Shown one piece after another: positions 57,087 through 64,000 of a DNA stretch of 64,000 bases. The position numbers were made by a program, and so were the translations under genes. The notes beneath the pieces were generated by a model, which did not search any database, was not told the origin of the DNA, and worked only from the letters and a program-made list of their open reading frames with translations. Location: positions 5,158,501 through 5,222,500 of the forward strand of contig NZ_JACHJW010000001.1 of the NCBI RefSeq assembly GCF_014203835.1, in the 5' to 3' direction. The DNA is from Micromonospora polyrhachis (lineage in GTDB: Bacteria; Actinomycetota; Actinomycetes; Mycobacteriales; Micromonosporaceae). Position 1 is the first letter of the stretch; each line of letters starts with the position of its first letter.

Positions 57087-60000
57087 GTGGTGCATGGGGT
57101 GTGGCGGAGCGGTGGGCGGCTCGCGCTCTGGGGCGAGGACTCCGCGTTGCCAGCTCGGCCACCGCGTCGCCCCGGCCGACCACCCCGGGAACGCCCACAC
57201 CCCTTCGCGGCCGACCACGAGGCGCTGGCCGGCCTGCTCGGTGACGCGGCCGTCAAGGCGACGACCGGCAGCGTCGTACTCACGTTGCCCACCCGCAGCG
57301 GAACCCCCGCAGACTCGCCGGAGCTGGTGCGGGCCGAGCCGTCCGGTCCGGCTCGCGGGCCGGTCACCCTGGCCGGCTGGCGGGTGCCCACCATCGAGTA
57401 CGACGCCGACGACGCGCTGCCCGTCCTGCGGGCGCTCGGCGTCGACGGTCCGGTCTGCGGGGCGGGCCTGCACCAGCTTGTCGAGCTGGCCGAGTTCGCC
57501 GTCGACCTGGTGTGTCGGGGCCGGACCCTGCCCGGCGTGGCGGTGGACGGCCCGACCCGGAAACCTCGGGCGATCTGGCGGCCACTGCTGACCGCCGCCG
57601 ATGCCACCTGGGCCCGCGCCCTGGCCATGGCGCTGCCGCCAGCCGTCCGGGCCGCCGTGCCGGAGTTGTCGACCGGGGCGCTGGTCGCCGACGTCCTGGA
57701 CTCCCTCACCGATGCCGCTGCCCGAGCCACCCTCGACGGCGTACGTCTGGTCGACAGCCGCCGGTCCAGCGGCACGGATGCCGCCGTCCGGGCCTGGCTG
57801 CGGGCCCTGACCGGCCGGCAGCGCAGTTTCACCGCCCCGGCCGGGGCGGTGGCCGCCCTCGTCGACGAGCTGCACACCTGGCAGCGCGACGCGGCGGGCA
57901 GCCCGGTCCGGGCCTGTTTCCGGCTGGTCGAACCGATTCCGAAAGAAGTCGAGTTCGACCTGGACACGGAAGAGTCGGACACGGAAGAGTCGGACACGGA
58001 AGAGTCGGACACGGAAGAGTCGGACACGGAAGCGCCGGACATCGCAGCGGCAGATCCGGACGTAGAGCCGGATGCGGAAGTCGAGTTCGCGGCGGATCAG
58101 GGGACCGAACTGGCGACATCCGACGGTTGGCGGGTGGAGTTCGCGTTGCAGGCGGCCGACGAGCCGAGCCTGATCGTCGGGGCGGACCGGGTCTGGGAGT
58201 CGCGCGGGGCACTCCAGGCGCTGGCCCGGCACCTCGACACACCGCAGGAGACGCTACTCGCCGAGTTGGGCCGGGCCAGCCGACTCTGGCCGGAGCTGGA
58301 GACCGCGCTGCGTACCGCCACACCTGACGGGTTGGACCTGGACACCGAGGGGGCGCACCGGTTCCTGCGGGACGGCGCACCCGTGCTGCACGCGGCCGGG
58401 TTCGGGGTGTTGTTGCCGTCGTGGTGGCAGCGGCCCAACGCGCGCCTGGGTGCCCGACTACAGGCGCAGTCGCGGACCGCCCCGGGCACGGTGGCGTCGC
58501 GTAGCGCGCTCGGCCTGGACGCCCTGGTGGAATACCGGTGGGAACTGGCGCTGGGCGACCAGCCGCTGTCCGAGTCGGAACTGCGGACCCTGGCCAACCT
58601 CAAGACCCCACTGGTACGGCTGCGCGGCCGGTGGGTCGAGCTGGACGCCAAGCGTCTGGCGGCCGGGCTCAAGCTGCTGCGTACCGCCGGAGAGATGACG
58701 GTCGGGGAACTGCTGCGCCTCGGCCTGACCGCCCAGGACGATCCGGAGGCGTTGCCGGTGCTGTCGGTCAGCGCGGACGGGGCGCTCGGTGATCTGCTCA
58801 CCGGCCAGGTCGACCGGCAGCTCGCCCCGGTCGATCCGCCGGCCAGCTTCCAGGGCACGCTGCGGCCGTACCAGCAGCGCGGACTGGCCTGGCTGACGTT
58901 TCTGGAGTCGCTCGGTCTCGGTGGCGTTCTCGCCGACGACATGGGGCTGGGCAAGACGGTGCAGTTACTCGCCTTGCTGGCCGGCGGCTCGGCCGGCAGC
59001 GAGCAGACCACTGGGCCGACCCTGCTGGTCTGCCCGATGTCGCTGGTCGGCAACTGGCAGCGGGAGGCGGCCCGGTTCACGCCGGAGCTGCGCGTACACG
59101 TGCATCACGGTGCCGACCGGGCCCGGGGCGAGGAGTTCACGGCGGCGGTCGACGCGGCCGACCTGGTCGTCACCACCTACTCGGTTGCGGCCCGGGACGC
59201 TGGCGCACTTGCCGAGGTCGACTGGCACCGGGTGGTGGTCGACGAGGCGCAGGCGATCAAGAACGCCGCGACCCGACAGGCCACCGCAATCCGGTCACTG
59301 CCCGCCCGGCACCGGGTGGCGGTCACCGGTACGCCGGTGGAGAACCGACTGGCCGACCTGTGGTCGATCATGGAGTTCGCCAACCCGGGGCTGCTCGGGT
59401 CGGCGGCGGCGTTCAAGAAGCGGTACGCCGAGCCGATCGAACGTCACGGCGACGACGACGCGGCGCAGCGGTTGCGTCGGTTCACCGGCCCGTTCGTGCT
59501 GCGCCGGATGAAGACCGATAAGTCGATCATCTCGGACCTGCCGGAGAAGCTGGAGATGGAGGTGCTCTGCAACCTCACCGGCGAGCAGGCATCGCTCTAC
59601 CAGGCAGTGGTGGACGACATGCTCCACCGGATCGAGTCCAGCGAGGGCATCGAGCGGCGGGGACTGGTGCTGGCCACCATGACCAAGCTCAAACAGGTCT
59701 GCAACCATCCGGCCCAGTTGCTGCGGGACGGCTCGGTGCTGCCGGGGCGGTCCGGCAAGCTGGCCCGGCTGGAGGAGGTCCTCGACGAGGTACTGGCGGC
59801 GGGGGAGAAGGCCCTGATCTTCACCCAGTACGCCGAGTTCGGCAACATGCTGCGCGCCCACCTCTCCGCCCGGTTCGGCCACCAGGTGCTCAACGGGCGC
59901 GAGGTGCTCTACCTGCACGGCGGGGTCGGCAAGGCGGAACGGGATGCGATGGTGGAACGCTTCCAGCAGGGGGCCGCACCGCTGTTCGTACTGTCGCTCA

Positions 60001-60305
60001 AGGCCGGCGGCAGCGGGTTGACGTTGACCGCTGCCAACCATGTGGTGCACGTGGACCGGTGGTGGAATCCGGCGGTGGAGGACCAGGCCACCGACCGGGC
60101 GTTCCGGATCGGTCAGCGGCGCGCGGTGCAGGTACGCAAGTTCGTCTGTGCCGGCACGGTGGAGGAGAAGATCTCCGCGATGATCGCTGAGAAGCGCGGG
60201 CTCGCCGCGAAGATCGTCGGCACCGGTGAGCAGTGGCTCACCGAACTGTCCACCACCGAGTTGCGGCAGTTGTTCGCGCTGGAGGCCGGGGCGGTGGTGG
60301 AGTGA
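57087..60305 (+). CDS. SNF2-family helicase-like ATPase
   Basis: This encodes 1072 residues from the GTG at 57087 (VVHGVWRSGGRLALWGED; TTG 57081 and GTG 57090 are alternatives). The N-terminal half is the actinobacterial SNF2 accessory region (SWI2/SNF2_N after about residue 590, DUF3670-like before). Motif I is DDMGLGKT (617-624), motif II DEAQ (VVVDEAQAIKN), motif III VTGTPVENRL, motif V GSGLTLTAANHVVHVDRWWNP and motif VI QATDRAFRIGQRR. It translocates on duplex DNA rather than unwinding it. Residues 293-317 are (DTEES)x4-DTEAP from a 15-bp DNA repeat, in an acidic linker. The SWIM-protein gene overlaps its stop by 4 bases. Confidence 0.93.
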   Translation: MVHGVWRSGGRLALWGEDSALPARPPRRPGRPPRERPHPFAADHEALAGLLGDAAVKATTGSVVLTLPTRSGTPADSPELVRAEPSGPARGPVTLAGWRVPTIEYDADDALPVLRALGVDGPVCGAGLHQLVELAEFAVDLVCRGRTLPGVAVDGPTRKPRAIWRPLLTAADATWARALAMALPPAVRAAVPELSTGALVADVLDSLTDAAARATLDGVRLVDSRRSSGTDAAVRAWLRALTGRQRSFTAPAGAVAALVDELHTWQRDAAGSPVRACFRLVEPIPKEVEFDLDTEESDTEESDTEESDTEESDTEAPDIAAADPDVEPDAEVEFAADQGTELATSDGWRVEFALQAADEPSLIVGADRVWESRGALQALARHLDTPQETLLAELGRASRLWPELETALRTATPDGLDLDTEGAHRFLRDGAPVLHAAGFGVLLPSWWQRPNARLGARLQAQSRTAPGTVASRSALGLDALVEYRWELALGDQPLSESELRTLANLKTPLVRLRGRWVELDAKRLAAGLKLLRTAGEMTVGELLRLGLTAQDDPEALPVLSVSADGALGDLLTGQVDRQLAPVDPPASFQGTLRPYQQRGLAWLTFLESLGLGGVLADDMGLGKTVQLLALLAGGSAGSEQTTGPTLLVCPMSLVGNWQREAARFTPELRVHVHHGADRARGEEFTAAVDAADLVVTTYSVAARDAGALAEVDWHRVVVDEAQAIKNAATRQATAIRSLPARHRVAVTGTPVENRLADLWSIMEFANPGLLGSAAAFKKRYAEPIERHGDDDAAQRLRRFTGPFVLRRMKTDKSIISDLPEKLEMEVLCNLTGEQASLYQAVVDDMLHRIESSEGIERRGLVLATMTKLKQVCNHPAQLLRDGSVLPGRSGKLARLEEVLDEVLAAGEKALIFTQYAEFGNMLRAHLSARFGHQVLNGREVLYLHGGVGKAERDAMVERFQQGAAPLFVLSLKAGGSGLTLTAANHVVHVDRWWNPAVEDQATDRAFRIGQRRAVQVRKFVCAGTVEEKISAMIAEKRGLAAKIVGTGEQWLTELSTTELRQLFALEAGAVVE
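57963..58037. repeat. 15-bp tandem repeat inside SNF2 gene
   Basis: Four exact copies of GACACGGAAGAGTCG (57963-58022) plus a variant fifth (58023-58037). They encode Asp-Thr-Glu-Glu-Ser repeats. Confidence 0.92.
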
Positions 60306-61306
60306 CCGACTATTCCGAGTACGGCCGACCACGACGGGTCTCCGGCGGTGTACGGGCTCGCAGTACCCGAGGCGCGATCGGCGAGTCCTGGTGGTCCCGC
60401 CGGTTCGTGGATGTGCTGGAGTCGTTCGCGCTCGGCACCCGACTCACCCGGGGCCGCTCGTACGCGCGGGCGGGGCAGGTGCTCGCCATCGACGTCGCCC
60501 CCGGCGTGGTGACCGCCGAGGTGCAGGGGTCTCGACCGAAGCCGTACCGGGTGAAGGTCGGGCTGCGGCCGTTTCCGAAGCCGGTGTGGCGGAGGATCGA
60601 GGAGACGTTGTCCGCCCAGGCGCTCTACAGCGCCCGGTTGCTCGCCGGTGATCTGCCGCCGGAGCTGGAACAGGTCTTCGCCGAGGTGGGGGCACCACTG
60701 TTCCCGACCGGGATCGACGATCTAGATCTGACCTGCAACTGCCCTGACTTCGCCGTACCCTGCAAACACCTGGCCGCCACGTTCTATCTGCTCGCCGAGG
60801 CGTTCGACGCGGATCCGTTCCGGATCCTGCACTGGCGGGGTCGGGACCGGGCCGGATTGTTGGCCCGGTTGCGAGAACTGCGGACCGGCGGCGACGAGAA
60901 CGCGGCCAAGCCGGGCGACCCGAGGGCCACCGCGACCGCGCCCCGAGGCAGACCAGTGATGACACAGGCTGACTCAGTGGCGACACAGGCTGGCTCAGCG
61001 GCGACACAGGCTGACTCAGTAGCGGCGCAGGCTGGCTCAGTGGCGGCGACCGCGCCGCAGGACCGACCAGCGACGGTTCCGACCGCCGGTGCCGGACTGG
61101 CCCTGGCCGAGTTGCCCGACGTGCCGCTGGCGGACTCGGTCGACCGGTTCTGGCTGTCGCCAGTGCCCCTGCCGGCCCGTACCCCGGCCCTTCCCGCCCG
61201 AGCGGATCTGCTGCTGAGTCAACTCGGTGCGCCCGGCGCGGTAATCGGTGGGCCCGGGTTGATCGAGCGGTTGCGCCAGGCGTACGGGCGCTTCGGAGCG
61301 GAGTGA
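60302..61306 (+). CDS. SWIM zinc-finger protein
   Basis: This encodes 334 residues from the GTG at 60302, overlapping the SNF2 stop (GTGA), so coupled. The SWIM motif C-x-C-x(n)-C-x-H is CNCPDFAVPCKHLAATFYLL. The N-terminal region (GESWWSRRFVDVLESFALGTRLTRGRSYARAGQVLAIDVAPGVVTAEVQGSRPKPYRVKV) is the usual companion domain. SWIM proteins bind DNA or protein and commonly sit next to SNF2 ATPases in actinobacteria, as here. A low-complexity Gln/Ala/Ser linker (residues 221-248) is encoded by a 21-bp repeat. The C-terminus (GLIERLRQAYGRFG) is conserved in the family. Confidence 0.9.
   Translation: MTDYSEYGRPRRVSGGVRARSTRGAIGESWWSRRFVDVLESFALGTRLTRGRSYARAGQVLAIDVAPGVVTAEVQGSRPKPYRVKVGLRPFPKPVWRRIEETLSAQALYSARLLAGDLPPELEQVFAEVGAPLFPTGIDDLDLTCNCPDFAVPCKHLAATFYLLAEAFDADPFRILHWRGRDRAGLLARLRELRTGGDENAAKPGDPRATATAPRGRPVMTQADSVATQAGSAATQADSVAAQAGSVAATAPQDRPATVPTAGAGLALAELPDVPLADSVDRFWLSPVPLPARTPALPARADLLLSQLGAPGAVIGGPGLIERLRQAYGRFGAE
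60962..61045. repeat. 21-bp tandem repeat inside SWIM gene
   Basis: Four units (60962-60982, 60983-61003, 61004-61024, 61025-61045) encoding (T/A)QA(D/G)S(V/A)A. Same period as the array in the MFS gene but unrelated sequence. Confidence 0.9.
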
Positions 61307-61320
61307 CCCCTGACGCCCGG

Positions 61321-61578
61321 CTATCGGTAGCGACGGCGGGCCCGCCACATCAGCCCGCCGTTGATGAGGAGCGTCACCCCGCAGATCACGCCGGCCAGCC
61401 CACCGCCGAGCACGATCAGGGCAGGTAGGGACGCCCAGAGCAGAACGGTCAACAGCAGGAGAAGCCGGCCGCGCCGACCTCGGACCCGGTCATCCATCCG
61501 GGCGAAGAAGTCCGGGTCGGTGGCTCGGAGATGGCGGGTGATCTGCTCGAACCGGCGCTGATCCTCTTTGCTGAGCAT
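61321..61578 (-). CDS. DUF3040 membrane protein
   Basis: This encodes 85 residues from the ATG at 61578 (MLSKEDQRRFEQITRHLRATDPDFFARM), the typical DUF3040 opening: a cytosolic helix followed by two transmembrane helices (LLLLLTVLLWASLPALIVLGGGLAGVICGVTLLI). Function unknown. It converges with the SWIM gene (14-bp gap). Confidence 0.85.
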   Translation of the reverse strand: MLSKEDQRRFEQITRHLRATDPDFFARMDDRVRGRRGRLLLLLTVLLWASLPALIVLGGGLAGVICGVTLLINGGLMWRARRRYR

Positions 61579-61657
61579 GCTGGTGGCCTTCCCCTCACGC
61601 GTCAACGGTCCGGCGGCATACCCGCTGCGGAGCGGGCTCACGCAACCACTGGAGGAG

Positions 61658-61711
61658 GAGCTGTCCCCAACCGATGAGAGCTGCCCTGAACCAGTGGGTC
61701 AGGACAGCTCT
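61658..61711. promoter_or_regulatory. Competing hairpins (A/B/C arms)
   Basis: Arm A GAGCTGTCC (61658-61666) and arm B AGAGCTGCCCTGA (61677-61689) are near-copies, and both are complementary to arm C TCAGGACAGCTCT (61699-61711). B-C forms a 12-of-13-pair stem with a 9-base loop; A-C gives an alternative 9-bp stem. It lies 80 bp upstream of the DUF3040 start and 130 bp downstream of the primase-like stop (both minus strand). It may act as a terminator or attenuator. Confidence 0.45.
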
Positions 61712-61795
61712 ATTCGCTGACTGCTGTTGCCGCCGGTACCTGCCGATACCGGTGAGGCCGGAGTACCCGGTGTTGGCCCGGGGGAGGGCGGTGGC

Positions 61796-61848
61796 GGGAG
61801 GCGGTCTCAGGGGCAGTGGGGGCGGGGGTGGGAGGCGGTCTCAGGGGC
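61796..61848. repeat. 19-bp direct repeat at the primase-like gene end
   Basis: GGGAGGCGGTCTCAGGGGC occurs at 61796-61814 and 61830-61848. The second copy includes the stop codon of the minus-strand gene. Confidence 0.7.
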
Positions 61849-62545
61849 CGGGGGAGAGCCGGGCCCGGCGGGGCAGCGGCAGCTTTCCGGTGAGTAGGGC
61901 CGCGGGCACGGCGGGGTCGACGGCGTGCAGGGCGTTGACCAGGAGCCGCTGGGTGCGGTAGGAATCGGGCAGTTGCCACCGGACCGCCTCGGGGGGTACC
62001 ACCCAGCGCACCGGACCCTCCGGTAGCCGGGTCGGGGGTGCGGGGATCCACGAGCCGAGGCCGTGGCGGACCACGTCGAAACACTGGTCCAGTTCGGGCC
62101 GCAACGGGTTACCGGGGCGAACCAGGAACATCCACCGCCCGGCCGGGGTGACCGCGACCGGGCCATGACCTCGGTCGGGTCGTACACCGTAGGTGAGGCC
62201 GGGGTACGGGCGGGCGGCGTCGATCACCCGCCGGCCCAGATATGCGGGGACCTCGATGACGTCGAAGGCGCGTCCGGTGGCGAGGAGCAGGCCGTGGGGC
62301 TGGTGTCGCCACCAGGTGGCGACCCGGGTCGGGTCGCTGGTGGCGGCCTGTTCCCAGTTCTCCAGGGCAGGGTGGCAGCCGGTGGTTCGGCAGTCGGCCC
62401 GACCGCAGACGAAGCGTTGCCGGGCCAGGCAGGCGCCGGGGGTCACGTCCCAGCCGTGGGCGGCGTAGCGGACCGCGACCCGGCGCAGTCGTACCCGGTC
62501 CAACGGTGCCAGTTGGACGAATCGTGATCGGACACTGCCCCACAT
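61841..62545 (-). CDS. Bifunctional primase/polymerase (prim-pol) N-terminal-like protein
   Basis: This encodes 234 residues from the ATG at 62545. The family layout is visible: VAVRYAAHGWDVTPGAC, a Cys cluster (CLARQRFVCGRADCRTTGCHPA, possible zinc site), WWRHQPHGLLLATGRAFDVIEVPAYLG, where the usual catalytic D-x-D appears as D-V-I-E, and WMFLVRPG. Stand-alone actinobacterial members with an intact fold but altered acidic pair may not be active polymerases. No helicase partner is nearby. It is divergent from an XRE/TPR-type regulator. Confidence 0.75.
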   Translation of the reverse strand: MWGSVRSRFVQLAPLDRVRLRRVAVRYAAHGWDVTPGACLARQRFVCGRADCRTTGCHPALENWEQAATSDPTRVATWWRHQPHGLLLATGRAFDVIEVPAYLGRRVIDAARPYPGLTYGVRPDRGHGPVAVTPAGRWMFLVRPGNPLRPELDQCFDVVRHGLGSWIPAPPTRLPEGPVRWVVPPEAVRWQLPDSYRTQRLLVNALHAVDPAVPAALLTGKLPLPRRARLSPGP

Positions 62546-62810
62546 TCTTCGGATGACCCCCTAGATCAGCATCGGCGATGGTCTGGATGTTGACGCCGTT
62601 ACCGGTGGCACCCGTGTTCGTTCTTCTGGACAGGTGGCCGGTTGCAACTTGCACGAAAAACTATGAGGTTGGTGCCCGGGGTTGACGTACATACTGTGCG
62701 ACCGGGACAGACCGGAAACAACGAACTAACAGAATTAATGACACATCGCGCTCGTAATGCTCGTATCGCCCGACTTGGAGTCGCTGGCGGGGTAAGGGGA
62801 GGAACCGGAC

Positions 62811-64000
62811 GTGGATGAGGTGCCGATAGGCCGCCGCGTGGCGTACTGGCGAGGGCGCCGCAACATGTCGCAGCAGGTCTTTGCCGATCGGCTCGGCAAG
62901 TCCAAGAGCTGGGTCGACAAGGTCGAGCGTGGGGTACGGCGCCTGGACAAGTACTCGGTGCTGCACGAGATCGCCGACGTGCTGCGGGTCGACGTCCAAC
63001 TCCTGCTCGGCAAGGACCCGCAGCGTCGTACCGATGCGCTCAACTGCATCGACCAGGTCGAGGTGGAGGCGATCCGCTCGGCCCTGGAACGGTACGAGGC
63101 ACTGCCGGCCTTCTTCGCACCCTTCGCGGAGGTTCCCCCGCTGGACGACGTACGCAAGTCGGTGCGGCACGCCTGGTTGACCCTCCAGTACGCCAGGTAC
63201 GGCGTGCTGACCAGGGCGCTGCCGAAGCTGCTGTGCGATGCGCAAGCCGTCGATGCCGCGTACCGGGGTGGTGACGACGCCGCCCAGGAGGCGGCCCACC
63301 TGCTCGGGCAGGTCTACCAGATCGCCTCCTCGACCCTGCGCAAGCTGGGGGAACACGAACTGGCCTGGCTGGCCGCCGACCGGTCCATGGCGGTCTCGCA
63401 ACGCTCCGGTGACCTGCTGTTGGCCGGCGTGGCCACCTGCCGGGTCGGCAACGCCCTGCTCGCCCTCGGCCGTCCCCGCTCGGCGCTGGAGATCAACGTC
63501 AACTTCGCCAGCCAGCTCGCGCCGAACGGCTGCCGGGCGGCCAGCCCGCAACAGCTCTCGGTGTACGGGATGCTGCTGCTCCAGGGGGCCATGGCGGCGG
63601 CCCGGATCGGCGACAGCGCCAGCGTCCGGGACCTGTTCTTCGGTGCGGAGGAGGCCGCCGGCCTGCTCGGCGCGGACCAGAACCACTACTGGACCAGTTT
63701 CGGTCCGACCAACCTACGACTGCACCAGGCTGCCGCCGCCGTCGAACTGGGTGAGGGCGGGCGGGCGGTGGAGACCGATCGGGAGATTCCCCGGGACCGC
63801 TTCAACGCGTTGCCGCCGGAACGGCGGGCCCACCACCTGCTCGACCTCGCTCGGGGGTACGCGCAGATCGGCGACATGGAACAGGCGGGGACGACCCTGC
63901 TCCGGGGTGACCAGTTGGCCCCGTCGGAGATCCGCTGTCGGCCGATCGCCCACGAATTGATGTCCGACGTCCTGCGTCGCACACGGGGTGCGCCAGCTCA
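62811..64000 (+). CDS. XRE-family regulator with helical sensor domain (partial)
   Basis: The GTG at 62811 has AGGGGAGG (62796-62802... ) 8 bases upstream. The reading frame stays open to the window end, so the C-terminus is missing. Residues 5-60 are the HTH: VPIGRRVAYWRGRRNMSQQVFADRLGKSKSWVDKVERGVRRLDKYSVLHEIADVLRV. The rest is all-helical with TPR-like repeats (AYRGGDDAAQEAAHLLGQVYQIASSTLRKLGEHELAWLAADRSM...), as in Streptomyces-type regulators of development or secondary metabolism. Divergence from the primase-like gene is a common actinobacterial arrangement. Confidence 0.9.
   Translation, partial: MDEVPIGRRVAYWRGRRNMSQQVFADRLGKSKSWVDKVERGVRRLDKYSVLHEIADVLRVDVQLLLGKDPQRRTDALNCIDQVEVEAIRSALERYEALPAFFAPFAEVPPLDDVRKSVRHAWLTLQYARYGVLTRALPKLLCDAQAVDAAYRGGDDAAQEAAHLLGQVYQIASSTLRKLGEHELAWLAADRSMAVSQRSGDLLLAGVATCRVGNALLALGRPRSALEINVNFASQLAPNGCRAASPQQLSVYGMLLLQGAMAAARIGDSASVRDLFFGAEEAAGLLGADQNHYWTSFGPTNLRLHQAAAAVELGEGGRAVETDREIPRDRFNALPPERRAHHLLDLARGYAQIGDMEQAGTTLLRGDQLAPSEIRCRPIAHELMSDVLRRTRGAPA

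Noticed and set aside
62682-62710. TTGACG as -35 box of the last regulator gene
   Set aside because: No credible -10 lies 16-18 bp downstream; the AT-rich segment at 62723-62740 is too distant.

Overview
The window is very GC-rich, actinobacterial chromosomal DNA. Gene content and order (fasR-fabD-fabH-acpP-fabF, homodimeric aceE, a DUF3052 gene followed by ahpE and tRNA-Val, SNF2 plus SWIM proteins) point to a filamentous actinomycete. The recurring long hairpins built on an AAGAAGGGGCCC-type arm suggest Micromonosporaceae. The family assignment is inference; no rRNA or species marker is present.

Layout. 1-2.7 kb: a nearly gene-free start, a truncated XRE regulator, a lipoprotein and a GNAT acetyltransferase. 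2.9-7.7 kb: the type II fatty-acid synthase operon on the minus strand with its PucR-type regulator. 7.9-13.5 kb: a PAP2 phosphatase, a NarL/DesR-type two-component pair, membrane proteins and a CopC-like protein. 13.6-18.7 kb: glutamyl-tRNA synthetase, then a translationally coupled beta-glucosidase/MFS transporter pair and an SRPBCC protein. 18.8-28.8 kb: central metabolism and redox genes (aceE, YjbQ, a DUF4139 protein, an FMN reductase with a divergent MarR, a fused 2-oxoacid dehydrogenase E1, DUF3052, AhpE).

29-33 kb is accessory DNA. A tRNA-Val(TAC) gene is followed exactly 2,000 bp later by a 43-bp copy of its 3' part. Between the copies lie a HicA/HicB toxin-antitoxin pair and two transposase remnants. 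Two small unknown proteins and a tiny membrane peptide follow. 33-37.7 kb holds secreted and miscellaneous proteins (FG-GAP protein, methyltransferase, DUF421, a stand-alone maltokinase-cap protein, DUF2809, macro domain). 37.8-48.1 kb: dnaE, a two-component system divergent from an ABC exporter, and a CsaB-like pyruvyl transferase.

48.2-61.3 kb is the most interesting block. Three co-directional genes encode an internally duplicated 864-residue protein with no domain I can name, a DUF2201-type zincin/vWA protein with intact HEARH and MIDAS motifs, and a tandem MoxR-like AAA ATPase. They are followed by a beta-helix protein, a DUF4190-like protein, a SNF2 ATPase and a SWIM zinc-finger protein. 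The first three look like a MoxR/vWA chaperone-protease module. A conflict or stress role is possible but unproven. The window closes with a DUF3040 protein, a primase-polymerase-like protein and the first part of an XRE/TPR-like regulator that runs off the end.

A recurring feature is short tandem repeats, both in coding sequence (units of 9, 15 and 21 bp, all in frame) and between genes (units of 17, 23 and about 24 bp).
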